Source: Candidatus Wallbacteria bacterium
GTDB taxonomy: Bacteria; Muiribacteriota; UBA6191; JACPRK01
Assembly: GCA_016190005.1 (NCBI GenBank)
Contig: JACPRK010000069.1
Location: 1-51,300 of the forward strand
Direction of reading: 5' to 3'
Length of the DNA: 51,300 nucleotides
Shown piece after piece: positions 16,150 to 25,057 of the stretch. The notes beneath the pieces were generated by a model. That model had not been told where the DNA came from. It searched no databases and saw only the letters and a list, made by a program, of their open reading frames with translations. Position 1 is the first letter of the stretch, and every line of letters begins with the position of its first letter. A program made the translations under genes and the position numbers.

Positions 16150-16426
16150 CTAGCCCCCAGGGGGCGGCCTTCGAGCGCATCGTTCTCCAGGTGCCGGGGG
16201 ATAGTCGAGGCACGCTCAGAACACTTGCGCGCCTTTTTCGGGACCTTTTGGCAGATGGGTTACCAATCGGCAAGGTTTCGCCTGCCTGGGCTGGAGCAAG
16301 TTCGGAGGGCATGGTACGTCCTTTAGATGAGGCGTCTGGGAAGCGTTGCGTCCTCGCCGGCAGGGAGCGCGGGACGGACAGACGAACACGTCGATCATGC
16401 GCAGGCGCGCCTCGAAGAGAGACAGC

Positions 16427-17656
16427 ATGGACCCAACGGCCACACCGGCGGCATCGCCGAGCTTGGTGAGCGCAGCTGACTCCATCGCACGGCCAGGTGC
16501 TCCTCCCGTTACGCACAAGGTCCTGCTTGTGGACGACGATGCCGACATCCTCGAGATCCTTCGAATGGTGCTCGTCGCGGAAGGCTACGAGGTCGTCGCC
16601 ACTGCGCTCTCGAGCGAGGTCGTGACGCTGGTCGAGTGTGAGAGGCCCGACGTCGTCCTCCTCGACGTCGCGATGCCGGGCATCGACGGCTTCGAGGTCT
16701 GCAAGCGCCTCAAGGCCAGGGCCTCCACGAGCGAGGTCCCCGTGATCTTCCTGTCCGCTCAGCACCGAAACGCCGAGGTGATTGCGCAGGGCCTCGAGTG
16801 TGGCGGCCACGACTACGTCACGAAGCCGGTCCAGAAGCCGGAGCTGCTTGCGCGAATCCGCGCCGCGCTGCGGATCCGGCTCTACGAGAACGAGCTCTCC
16901 CTCAAGAACGCCCACCTCGAAGAGTTGAACGACCAGCTCAAGCGGCTCCTCGAGCGTCACGAGGAGTACCTGGGGATGGCGAGCCATGACCTGAGGGCAC
17001 CGCTGATGTCGCTCGTGGGGTACTCCGGGCTCCTCATGGACGGCGCCTACGGTCCGGTCTCCCCCAAGCAGGTCCAGATCATCCGCCGGTTCCGCATCCT
17101 CGTGAGCTACATGAGCTCCATCGTCGCCAATCTGCTCGATCTGGAATCCCTCGAGCGGGGCTCGCTGCGACTGTACATGCAGCGCGAGGACCTGGCGAGC
17201 ATTCTCACGGAGGCGATCGAGCTCCACGGGCTCGCCGCCGATGAGAAGGAAGTATCGCTCGCCCTGGAGGCCGCCCCCGGGGCAGAGCTGCCGATCAACG
17301 CCGACCGGAACCGGATGGTCCAGGTACTGAGCAACGTGATCGCCAACGCCATCAAGTACTCCCCGCCAAAACAGCCGGTTCGGATTGCGCTCCAGCGCCA
17401 CAACGGCCGCGCCTTCGTCCGGGTCGCCGACCGCGGCCCCGGAATCCCGCTATCGGAGCGCGAGCGGGTCTTCCAGCCCTTCTTCCAGGGCTCCAACCGC
17501 CCGAGCAACGGCGAGAAGGGCGCCGGCCTGGGACTCTGCATCGTCAAGCAGCTCGTCGACCTGCATGGCGGCCAGGTACTGATCCAGGACGCCCTTGGCG
17601 GCGGCACCTGCGTCGAGATCGACCTCCCCGTCTTCGCGACCGACGACAGTTCGTGA
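16427..17656 (+). CDS. Response-regulator/histidine-kinase hybrid
   Basis: 409 residues from ATG 16427 (purine-rich GAAGAGAG upstream). Residues 30-150 are a receiver domain with acidic pocket D36/D37, phosphoacceptor D80 (VVLLDVAMPG) and K133. Residues 150-182 form a coiled linker. The HisKA domain has the H box MASHDLRAPL (H187). The HATPase_c domain has N box NVIANAIKYS, G1 VADRGPGIP, F box FQPFF and G2 GAGLGLCIV. No membrane segment, so it is cytoplasmic. A receiver before the kinase means an upstream kinase probably feeds into it. No partner regulator is adjacent. It is the first host gene right of attR. Confidence 0.93.
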   Translation: MDPTATPAASPSLVSAADSIARPGAPPVTHKVLLVDDDADILEILRMVLVAEGYEVVATALSSEVVTLVECERPDVVLLDVAMPGIDGFEVCKRLKARASTSEVPVIFLSAQHRNAEVIAQGLECGGHDYVTKPVQKPELLARIRAALRIRLYENELSLKNAHLEELNDQLKRLLERHEEYLGMASHDLRAPLMSLVGYSGLLMDGAYGPVSPKQVQIIRRFRILVSYMSSIVANLLDLESLERGSLRLYMQREDLASILTEAIELHGLAADEKEVSLALEAAPGAELPINADRNRMVQVLSNVIANAIKYSPPKQPVRIALQRHNGRAFVRVADRGPGIPLSERERVFQPFFQGSNRPSNGEKGAGLGLCIVKQLVDLHGGQVLIQDALGGGTCVEIDLPVFATDDSS

Positions 17657-17680
17657 CCGCCGGGTGAATGGCGAAGCCCG

Positions 17681-17752
17681 GGAAATCCCGTGGCGTCTAC
17701 CTGGTCCGGGTTTTCGAGAAAACCCAGTACAGGTAGACGCCAAGGGATTTCC
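17681..17752. repeat. 72-bp hairpin element, copy 1
   Basis: The 35-bp arms 17681-17715 and 17718-17752 are inverted repeats with 4 mismatches by my count, around a 2-bp centre in GGGTTTTC-GA-GAAAACCC. A second copy is at 49661-49732. It sits between convergent genes (stops at 17656 and 17764). There is no T tract, so a simple intrinsic terminator is not the best explanation. Confidence 0.9.
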
Positions 17753-17763
17753 ACAGCGCGCCG

Positions 17764-18486
17764 CTAGGGCTTCGTGATGCGGGTGATTCGCGAGCCGGGG
17801 GACATCGGGAAGCGCGTGCCGTCGGGGTTCTGGACCCAGAACCAGTTCTTCGGGCCCCAGTGGAAGTAGTCGTTCCCATCGGCATCACGGTTCTGGGACG
17901 GGGGCGCGGGCGCAGCCCGCCGGTAGCCGGGCGGCACGAGCTGGGTGAGTGTGGCCCCTGGAACGATGTCGCGGGTCGCGGTGGAGTCGCGCTCCTTCCA
18001 GGCGACGCGCCAGACCTCGCCTGCGGGCGGACCGTCCAGCTTCTTCCCGGGAACGAAGTCGGACGGCGGGCTCCACGCGGCCGGCTTGAACGGGCCGTAG
18101 ACCGGCGCGGGTGCCGAGGCACCCACCTGAGGTTGCGGCGCTGCCACGGCCGAGGATGCCTCCCCTGCGAGCTGCATGGGCGCCTCCGGAGCGGGCGGCT
18201 GGTCCGCACTCGCCACCTGCTGTCTTGCGGGCGCCGGCGATGGGGGCTGTTGCTCTTGTCCGACGGCGCCCTGCTGGGGCTGCTGCCCGGCGGTTGCGTC
18301 CGTCCTCGTGGATGCGGAGTCTGCGGCCTTGCTCGGCATCGGCTTCGCCACACTCGCCGGCTTCTTCGCCGATTTGCCGCAGCTCGACAGCATGCCGATG
18401 AGCTGAGTCAACGGCGCCAGCAGTGCGCCTAACGAGGCGATGAGGCCAACCATCGCTGCGCCTCGGATGTTTCGGGATACTCTCAC
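17764..18486 (-). CDS. Proline/alanine-rich envelope protein of unknown function
   Basis: 240 residues from GTG 18486, which has AGGAGG six bases upstream; the in-frame extension to 18768 is low-complexity and rejected. The N-terminus has a hydrophobic segment (MVGLIASLGALLAPLTQLIG) ending SSCGK, a signal or anchor sequence, possibly with lipidation at that Cys. Residues 35-130 are a disordered Pro/Ala/Gln linker. The C-terminal 90 residues look folded, with GEVWRVAWKERD and HWGPKNWFWVQNPDG. No family recognised. An envelope location is likely. Confidence 0.7.
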   Translation of the reverse strand: MRVSRNIRGAAMVGLIASLGALLAPLTQLIGMLSSCGKSAKKPASVAKPMPSKAADSASTRTDATAGQQPQQGAVGQEQQPPSPAPARQQVASADQPPAPEAPMQLAGEASSAVAAPQPQVGASAPAPVYGPFKPAAWSPPSDFVPGKKLDGPPAGEVWRVAWKERDSTATRDIVPGATLTQLVPPGYRRAAPAPPSQNRDADGNDYFHWGPKNWFWVQNPDGTRFPMSPGSRITRITKP

Positions 18487-18652
18487 GTTGGGCCTCCTGT
18501 GGTCGTGGGCAAGTGTTCGGTGCGCCCCGTCCTTTCCACGGCCCGTGCCAGGACGTGAAACTCCGCATCGAAACAGAAGTCTGCTCCACGCGACGGTCGG
18601 CCGGTCGCGAGCATTCCTGCCGCCTCCCGGCAGGATTCCTTCCGCCGGACGG

Positions 18653-20833
18653 CTACCCGGCCTTCTTTGCGGCCGTGCTGCCGCCCCAGGCCGACTGGAC
18701 CTGCTCTCGCAGCTGCAAGTAGGCTCCCGGGTTGCATCGGAGGAACTTGCGGAAGCTCCAGAGCTCAAGCTGATAGCCCGTGACGCGCGAGGCTGCCCGG
18801 AACTCGTACCGTGACGGCGTCCCTCTCAGAATTCGCGTCGGGTCGCCCGCGAAGCCGCCCCGGCCAAGCCTCCCCACCTCGCGTCCGCCCTCCAGCACCA
18901 CCAGCTCCCCGGACTCCACCAGGAGCGGATCTCCGCCGCTCCTCTCGCCCGCCGCGAGCTCGACCGTCGCCATCTGGGTCTCCAGCTGATTCTTCTGGTA
19001 AGCCGTCAGAGTCGAGAAGACGGGGCTCTCGCCCAGCAGCTCCCAGCTTGGCAGGTCGCGCTGGCGCACGAGGCGCAGGAGCCGCTCCCGGATGTCCGTG
19101 CTCCGGATCAGGTGCACGAACTGCATCCGCGTCACGACCAGCACGTCGACGTCCGTCTTGGCCACGACCCCCGCCGTTCGAGGCGTGCCGAGCAGCGCCG
19201 CGTGCTCGCCGAAGTAGTCGAAAGCCGAGAAGGTCTTGCGTTCCCGGCCGTCGACCCAGACCCCGGCCAGCCCCGACAGGATGATGAAGAACTCGTCGCT
19301 GACCGCGCCCAGCTCGATGATCGTCTGGCCTTCCACGTAGCGCCTTCGCGTCGCCATCTGCAGAAACTCCGCGGCGCGCCCCACGGGAAGCTCCGCGAAA
19401 ATCTCCACGCGCGACATGGCGTCCAGCATCGCGATGGCCTCCTGCACGGGAAGCGCTTCGGGCGACAGGTCACGTGTTTCCTCGAGCCCTGTCGGCGCCA
19501 CCTTCAGTCCGGCTTCCGGCGGCACCGATTTCTGGGCCACGTGCACCAGCAGCATCCGCTTCTTGATCTCCTCGCCGAGCGAGGCCAGCTGCTCCACCGG
19601 CGTGTGGATCGGCGGGATGCCGGCCTCGTGGAGGATCAGGTCGTGATGCCAGGGGAAATCGATGAGTGCGTCACGCCGCGCCGTGTCGAGCACGCCTTGC
19701 TCGTAGAGCGCCAGGATCGAGTCGGGTTTGTTCAGGGTGTCCGAAGGGTAGATGAGGCTCTTTCCGCGGAGCGAGAGCTCGAATCCGACACAAGGGATGG
19801 AGTGGAGTGAATAGCGGAAAGTCGCCTCGGCGCCGTGCAGGTAGAGAGGCTCGCCGGCGCGCACCGGGACGTAGTCGAAGAGGTCCCTGAGCGCGTCCGG
19901 GGCGATCCCGGTCACGGCCGCGTACTTCGTGACGAAGCCGTTCATCACGGTGGGGGTCGTGTAGAGCGTGACACGACCTTCTTGCATGATCTTCTGAAGG
20001 GCGCCTGCGTCATGGTCGGCGTGGCAGTGCGTCAGGATGAGCGTGTCGAGCTGCTTGGGGTTGACGTCGTAGCCGGCCAGCCAGTCCTCCCAGTCGACCG
20101 GCGGATCGACCATCACGCCCTTGCCGTCGATCCAGACAATGAAACCGCTGGTGCGGTTGCCCGGGTCGAAGCCGTGGCCGCTGCCGATGACGCTGACACC
20201 CAGGAGCGGCCCGCGGAAGGCTCGCAACGGGCCGCGCTGCTCCACGATTCGCGACGGCAGGGGTGGATCGCCCGCCCAGCGGTGCGTCACGGCGCCACGC
20301 TCCAGGACCGCGATGCCGCCGTCGGGCTCGAGGGCCACTTCGACGCCATCGGCAATGGAGGCCCGTCCCGTGGCGTCGTCGAACTCGCGAAAGTCGAAGA
20401 GATCCTCGAGCGTCATCGGTTCGCCGCCGCGCATCGGATTCCTGCGGAAGTACGCCAGCTCGGCGCGCAAGTCCGGTCGACCGGGCGCTCCAGCCGCCGA
20501 GAACTCCTCTTCGTCGACCGCTGCCGGGCCGAAGAGCGAGATCGACATCAGGGTCTGCAGCATCGGGCGCTGCGAGCGACGGCAGGCCACGCGCGTACGC
20601 GCCTTCTTGATGAAGAAATTGAAGTACGCGGGGAACTCGAGCTCGGCGATGTTGATCCCGCGCTCCGCCGAAAAGAGCCTCTGCGGCACCACGAAGATCG
20701 ACGGGACGCCGCTCGGCATCACCATGGTGTCCTTGATCGTCTCCGGCACCGAGCCGAACTGGATCCAGCCCGCGGAGCTCGGCAGCAAGACACCGCCGCG
20801 CGGCAGCACCACCGGCTTGTCCGGCTGCGTCAC
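18653..20833 (-). CDS. Metallo-beta-lactamase-fold protein with C-terminal cyclic-nucleotide-binding domains
   Basis: 726 residues from GTG 20833, which overlaps the stop of the upstream HEAT gene (GTGA). The metallo-hydrolase motif THCHADHD gives H269, H271, D273 and H274; a later SDT (YPSDTLNKPD) and HxxLI supply further metal ligands. After about residue 480 there is a cNMP-binding domain (VEIFAELPVGRAAEFLQMA) with phosphate-binding cassette YFGEHAALLGTPRTAG, and a second, degenerate one follows (SPVFSTLTAYQKNQLETQMA). Together they suggest a hydrolase or phosphodiesterase gated by a cyclic nucleotide in the cytoplasm. The substrate is unknown. Confidence 0.85.
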   Translation of the reverse strand: MTQPDKPVVLPRGGVLLPSSAGWIQFGSVPETIKDTMVMPSGVPSIFVVPQRLFSAERGINIAELEFPAYFNFFIKKARTRVACRRSQRPMLQTLMSISLFGPAAVDEEEFSAAGAPGRPDLRAELAYFRRNPMRGGEPMTLEDLFDFREFDDATGRASIADGVEVALEPDGGIAVLERGAVTHRWAGDPPLPSRIVEQRGPLRAFRGPLLGVSVIGSGHGFDPGNRTSGFIVWIDGKGVMVDPPVDWEDWLAGYDVNPKQLDTLILTHCHADHDAGALQKIMQEGRVTLYTTPTVMNGFVTKYAAVTGIAPDALRDLFDYVPVRAGEPLYLHGAEATFRYSLHSIPCVGFELSLRGKSLIYPSDTLNKPDSILALYEQGVLDTARRDALIDFPWHHDLILHEAGIPPIHTPVEQLASLGEEIKKRMLLVHVAQKSVPPEAGLKVAPTGLEETRDLSPEALPVQEAIAMLDAMSRVEIFAELPVGRAAEFLQMATRRRYVEGQTIIELGAVSDEFFIILSGLAGVWVDGRERKTFSAFDYFGEHAALLGTPRTAGVVAKTDVDVLVVTRMQFVHLIRSTDIRERLLRLVRQRDLPSWELLGESPVFSTLTAYQKNQLETQMATVELAAGERSGGDPLLVESGELVVLEGGREVGRLGRGGFAGDPTRILRGTPSRYEFRAASRVTGYQLELWSFRKFLRCNPGAYLQLREQVQSAWGGSTAAKKAG

Positions 20834-23130
20834 GGCGAGCTCTCCGCCGGAGGCTCGGCCTGCGTGGCGGTCCCCGCGGGGCGCCTTGCCGCCGAGCCCC
20901 TCAGCGCCGAGGCGCTCATCTGCATCACGGCCAGCACGACGCACAGGAGCACGACGACCGCTGCAACGGCCGCGGCTTGCGGCGAAATCGACAGCGGCCG
21001 CTTGCGGAAAGCGCGCGCATCGAGCCCGTCGCTCGTGAAGGTCGGCTGGTAGACCGGCCGGTGGACCCCGCTCTTGCGCCCGGGCGTCGCTGGCCCGCTC
21101 CCCTGCGAGCGCGAGATGTCGGCCAGCCGGGCGCCGTCGTCCTCGTGCCAGGGGCTGCGGCCCAGCAAGGAAGAGTTCGGGTCGAAGGCCGGCGGCGGAA
21201 CCTCCCGGGACGGGGCCAGCAAGACTGCCGACCCCGCCATCGCCGTGAAGGCCGCGGTCTTCAAGTTGTCGCGAAGTCTGCCCGCCAGCTCCTTGAATCG
21301 AGGAAGCGTCGCCATCCGCGTCCCCACCAGCGCCATGTCCTCCAGTACAGCCAGCGCTGCAATCGTGCCTGCCACATCGCTGCCGTCGCGCAGAAGCGGC
21401 AGCAGGAGATCCACGCTCGATTCCGAGCCCTGGTTCCAGAGCAGCTTTGCAGCCGCCGCCCGCAGGCGGCCGTCGCCCGACTCCGCGAGCTCGCGGACCC
21501 GTGCCTCGTCGGCAGCCGCGCCCCCCGCGTCGAAGGCCTCCAGCAGAGCCAAAAGCTCCTCCGAGTCGCGCGACTCCACGAGCCGGCCCGATAGGTACTC
21601 CCGTGACGCGGCCGTCCCGACCCGCGCCACCGCCGTCAGCAGCGCCACCGAGGGACCGCCCGATACCGCTGCCCGGCCCGCTGCCGCGATCAGCGCTTCC
21701 GAGACGCGGCTGTCCCCGGCGGCCCCGGGCCGCCCCAGGATGCTGGCGACCACCGGCGTCAGCCGTGGCTCCACCTTCTCGAGGAGCTCCGTGAGTCGCT
21801 CCCGCACGCTCTGGGTGAGCTCGTAGGTCGCGAAGCTCGTCACCGCCTGGTGGCGCACCTGCGGGTCCGGGTCCCTGGCTGCGAGGTAGGACAGGACCTC
21901 CAGCGAGGCCCGTCCCTGGTAGTACCCCAGGCAGTAGGCCCCTTGCGACCTGAGCTGGCCGTTAGACGACCGTATCAGGCTCTTGAGCGACGCCGCCGCC
22001 GCCGACTCCTGCCCCATCAGTGAGGCGAGCAGCGCGCTGACCGCGGCCTCGGGGTCGCTCGAGTCGAGCCACGGAGCCGCCAGCCGGGCCAGCTCCGCCG
22101 GGTCGATCTGCACGCTTTGCAGCGACTGCAGCGCTCGCGCGGCCACCGTCGGGTGGAGATTGCCCTCGAGCGCGCGCCTGAGGAACTGTGCCGCGGCCGG
22201 GCCCTTCACGCTCCCCGCTGCGCGCACAGCGGCCTCGCGAACAGACGGATGGTCGCGCTCCATGAAGATCGACTCGATGCTCGCCAGAGCGGCGGGGTCT
22301 CTGAGGCGGCCCAGGGACTGGAGGATCTGCAGCGCCGTCCACCCCGAGCAGCGCCGCGAAAGCCCCGCGAGCACGTTTCGGGCCCCCAGCTCCCGGTGCC
22401 CCTCGAGCGCGGCGGCCACCGAGGGGTGCAGCTCCTCCGTCCCTCGCTTGGCGAGGTTGGAGAGAAGCTCCAGCACGGGCGCATAGGGCGCCAGCCCCAG
22501 CGCCACGATGGCCGCGGAAAAAAGCGGCGTTCCCTCCAGGTGCGAAACCAGGCGCACGAGGTAGGCTTCCTTTTCGGCCCGGCAGTGAGCGGCCGCCGCC
22601 ACCAGCATTGCCGGCAGCGCCTCCGCGCCCTGGCGAGCCGCCAGCTTTCGCGCCGAATCGGCCACGGCGCCATGCGGGATGCGCGCCAGCGTGCGCCACG
22701 CCCGGCTCCGGGCCTCGGCCGGCAGCCGCGGCAGGTAGTCGAGCAGCGCGTGGACCGCGGGTTCCAGCAGGTGCACGGCGCTGCGCGCCAAGGCGTCCGT
22801 GTCGGGAAGCCGTTCGCTGGGCGGGCCGCCGGGCACCGCCTTCCTCTTGATCCCCGAGACCAGGTCCTGGGGGCGGAGCATGCGCGATGCCATCGGGTCG
22901 CCGCTGGGGACGTAGTGCCCCTCGAGGTGGCTCGGGTAGAACCGGTGGAGCGAGCTGGAGCCCTGGATGGCGGCGCCGGGATCTTCGGAGGCCGCGATGG
23001 TCTCCAGCGCTTGCATCACGCGTCCCGAATCGAAGTACGGAACCAGCCCCTCCAGCTCGCGCGCCACGTAGCGGGCAATCTGGGGCTGCTGCGCGGGGAG
23101 CAACGAGAGAAGCCGATCCTGGTACCTCAC
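20830..23130 (-). CDS. Large HEAT-repeat protein with C-terminal membrane anchor
   Basis: 766 residues from GTG 23130; TTG 23166 is in frame and would add 12. Most of the protein (about residues 120-640) is HEAT-like helical repeats, such as VREAAVRAAGSVKGPAAAQF, VRHQAVTSFATYELTQ and LRAAAAKLLWNQGSES. One transmembrane helix near residues 720-745 (AAAVAAVVVLLCVVLAVMQM) leaves a short tail, so the repeats face the cytoplasm. Its stop overlaps the start of the MBL/cNMP protein. The two probably form a membrane-tethered complex in which this protein is the scaffold. Confidence 0.82.
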   Translation of the reverse strand: MRYQDRLLSLLPAQQPQIARYVARELEGLVPYFDSGRVMQALETIAASEDPGAAIQGSSSLHRFYPSHLEGHYVPSGDPMASRMLRPQDLVSGIKRKAVPGGPPSERLPDTDALARSAVHLLEPAVHALLDYLPRLPAEARSRAWRTLARIPHGAVADSARKLAARQGAEALPAMLVAAAAHCRAEKEAYLVRLVSHLEGTPLFSAAIVALGLAPYAPVLELLSNLAKRGTEELHPSVAAALEGHRELGARNVLAGLSRRCSGWTALQILQSLGRLRDPAALASIESIFMERDHPSVREAAVRAAGSVKGPAAAQFLRRALEGNLHPTVAARALQSLQSVQIDPAELARLAAPWLDSSDPEAAVSALLASLMGQESAAAASLKSLIRSSNGQLRSQGAYCLGYYQGRASLEVLSYLAARDPDPQVRHQAVTSFATYELTQSVRERLTELLEKVEPRLTPVVASILGRPGAAGDSRVSEALIAAAGRAAVSGGPSVALLTAVARVGTAASREYLSGRLVESRDSEELLALLEAFDAGGAAADEARVRELAESGDGRLRAAAAKLLWNQGSESSVDLLLPLLRDGSDVAGTIAALAVLEDMALVGTRMATLPRFKELAGRLRDNLKTAAFTAMAGSAVLLAPSREVPPPAFDPNSSLLGRSPWHEDDGARLADISRSQGSGPATPGRKSGVHRPVYQPTFTSDGLDARAFRKRPLSISPQAAAVAAVVVLLCVVLAVMQMSASALRGSAARRPAGTATQAEPPAESSP

Positions 23131-23267
23131 GCCGGATCCAGTATCACTCGCCTCCCCGGGCGGCAAGCCGAATCGCGGAATCTACGTCAGCCTCGTTGCC
23201 ATTCGGGCTGCCTTTTGTTATCCTGCGCGGCTTCGCTTTCGACACAACAATAGGAGGAGTCGGGCTC

Positions 23268-23918
23268 ATGCGTTCATTCATCCTGTCCATCGGTCTCGCC
23301 CTGGGGGCGGCGCTGCCGTGCATGGCCGCGCTGGGAGAGGTCACCATCACTTCGGCCTACGTCATCACCGACCGCATCGGCGAGGTGCGCGGCAAGGTCG
23401 CCTTGAACGGGCTGCCGGGCGCGCTCGTCACGGTCAAGAACGGCAACGCGGCCTACTCGACGGCCACGGACGCTGCCGGAAACTGGACGATTCTTCTGGC
23501 CTTGCGCTCCAACAACGTCGAGGCGACGGCCAGGACGCTGGACGGGCAAGCCGGATCGCCGGCCAAGTCAGAAGCCGCAGTGGCAGCAAAGGTCGCGATG
23601 GTCCCGCCCGCCGCGCCGGAGCTCTTCTCGCTCACGAAGGGTATCCTGGGCGGCGAGAAGCCCGCCAACGCCGCCAACGTGGCCCGACTGGCCAAGCTGA
23701 TGGACGACGCCATCCTGCACGCCGGCGGCTGGGAGTACGACGAGCGGATGCTGCTCCTGATGCTGGGGTGCGTCGGCCGCATCGTCGACACCGTCGACAC
23801 GGCGCCGCAGTCGGAGCAGGCCCAGATCCGAGCCCAGCTCAGCGCGCTTGGCAATCTGCTCTACAAGGGCGTCGTGCGCGGCGCGCTGGATCAGAAGCCG
23901 GACAGCGCCGGCCGCTGA
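23268..23918 (+). CDS. Secreted protein with an N-terminal Ig/carboxypeptidase-regulatory-like domain
   Basis: 216 residues. ATG 23268 follows AGGAGGAG by 8 nt. A Sec signal peptide (residues 1-20, cleavage near PCMAALG) is followed by a small beta domain (about 22-85: VTITSAYVITDRIGEVRGKV, TVKNGNAAYSTATDAAGNW) of the surface-protein type. A helical C-terminal half follows (LAKLMDDAILHAGGWEYDER, MLLLMLGCVGRIVDTVDTA). It is divergent from the HEAT gene. No family name can be given; it is likely periplasmic or surface-attached. Confidence 0.75.
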   Translation: MRSFILSIGLALGAALPCMAALGEVTITSAYVITDRIGEVRGKVALNGLPGALVTVKNGNAAYSTATDAAGNWTILLALRSNNVEATARTLDGQAGSPAKSEAAVAAKVAMVPPAAPELFSLTKGILGGEKPANAANVARLAKLMDDAILHAGGWEYDERMLLLMLGCVGRIVDTVDTAPQSEQAQIRAQLSALGNLLYKGVVRGALDQKPDSAGR

Positions 23919-23991
23919 TCGCGGACGCCATCGAGGCACCCGTCAACCTTGCGCGAGCGTCGCTCGGCCGCTCGGGTTGCCGGGTGCTTCT

Positions 23992-24771
23992 TCATTCCTC
24001 GGCAGAGACTCCCAGGTTTCGAGCCATGACGGCTCGCATCTGAGCCACATAGGCCGGGATCTCGTCCTCGGTCCAGCCGCGGGTGTCGATGGGCGGGTCG
24101 ATGATGATGTCGAGGGTGCCCTGCCTGAGCTCGAAAGTGCGAGTCGGGAGAAGATCCCCCGAATTGAGGATGGTGATCGGCACGAGCGGGGCGCCCGTGG
24201 CGATGGCCAGGTAGAACGTGCCCTTCTTGAACGGTTGGAGGCCGACGACTGACCGGCGGCGGCCTTCCGGGAACATCACCGTGCACATGCCGTCCCGGAT
24301 CTTCTCGACGGCATGCTCCAGGGACTGACGCGCGCCGACGCGCTCCTGTCGCTTGACGAAGACCTGGTCCGTGAAGATTGCCAGCTGCCCGATGAACGGG
24401 TAGAGCTTGAACTCGCTCTTGACGACGTAGAACATCGGCAGGCCCCTCAGGATGTAGGGAACCGAGAAGATGTCGAGCAGCCCCTGGTGGTTGCTGACGT
24501 AGATGGCTGGCGTCCTCGCCCGCAGGTTCTCCTGGCCTTTGACGCGGAGCTCGATTCCCAGCAGCCAGAGATTGAGCTTCGCCCACCAGGGCATCCAGTA
24601 CCAGATGAGGAAGTCCCTGCCCCGTTTCGTGAACAGGAAGAGGAAGCCGGCGGCGCCGTAGACGGCGAGAGCCGCGAAACAGAGCAGAGTCCGGACCATG
24701 ACTTCGGGACGGCTCGGATTGCGGACGGCCGCGGCCGCCGTGCTCAAAGCTCCGTTCATGCCGCGCGTCAT
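23992..24771 (-). CDS. plsC: 1-acylglycerol-3-phosphate O-acyltransferase (PlsC-like)
   Basis: 259 residues from ATG 24771; the real start could be ATG 24759 or 24699. It would acylate lysophosphatidic acid at the inner membrane in phospholipid synthesis. Motif I NHQGLLD (H95, D100), motif II-type KSEFKLYPFIG, motif III FPEGRRR and motif IV VPITI are all visible in order. An N-terminal hydrophobic helix (VRTLLCFAALAVYGAAGFLF) anchors it. The reading frame extends upstream to 24825 towards a repeat element, so the longer start is less likely. Confidence 0.92.
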   Translation of the reverse strand: MTRGMNGALSTAAAAVRNPSRPEVMVRTLLCFAALAVYGAAGFLFLFTKRGRDFLIWYWMPWWAKLNLWLLGIELRVKGQENLRARTPAIYVSNHQGLLDIFSVPYILRGLPMFYVVKSEFKLYPFIGQLAIFTDQVFVKRQERVGARQSLEHAVEKIRDGMCTVMFPEGRRRSVVGLQPFKKGTFYLAIATGAPLVPITILNSGDLLPTRTFELRQGTLDIIIDPPIDTRGWTEDEIPAYVAQMRAVMARNLGVSAEE

Positions 24772-24828
24772 CGTAGCGGACGGCGGCCCGAGAATCGAGG
24801 GGCGGCTACTCGGCCGGCAGGGCAAGGG

Positions 24829-24949
24829 CGAAGTCGTCGGAAAACGGGTCCAGGCACCGGAAGCCCGGCCGGCCGACCGGACGACTGCCAGGTTTCAAAC
24901 GGGCTTCCGGAGCCAGTCCCCGTTTTCCGCCTCCGGGCTCGAGGCTTTG
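24829..24949. repeat. 121-bp palindromic repeat element, copy A
   Basis: By my count about 12 differences in 121 positions from the copy at 51114-51234. An imperfect palindrome: CCGGAAGCCCG (24857-24867) pairs with CGGGCTTCCGG (24900-24910), flanked by longer partly paired arms. It lies in the 286-bp space upstream of the acyltransferase. A 16-bp direct repeat (24808-24823 and 24961-24976) precedes this copy and the fragment after it. Confidence 0.85.
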
Positions 24950-24981
24950 CCGGGATCCTGACTCGGCCGGCAGGGCGTCGG

Positions 24982-25012
24982 CAAAGTCGTCGGAAATCAG
25001 GTGCAGGAACCG
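24982..25012. repeat. Fragment of the 121-bp element
   Basis: Matches about the first 31 bases of the element, beginning CAAAGTCGTCGG, then diverges. Together with its upstream 16-bp sequence it looks like a partial tandem duplication of copy A. No gene is present between 24772 and 25057. Confidence 0.6.
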
Positions 25013-25057
25013 AATTCCTCCTCCGCTACTCCGACTCTGTCCGTAGCCCTGACGTTC

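Noticed and set aside
16230-16345. Riboswitch-like leader before the histidine kinase
   Set aside because: Some G/C-rich pairings are possible, but no conserved riboswitch core could be recognised.
17681-17752. Simple Rho-independent terminator
   Set aside because: The stem is much longer than usual, lacks a T tract on either side and recurs in nearly the same sequence 32 kb away, which fits a repeat element better.
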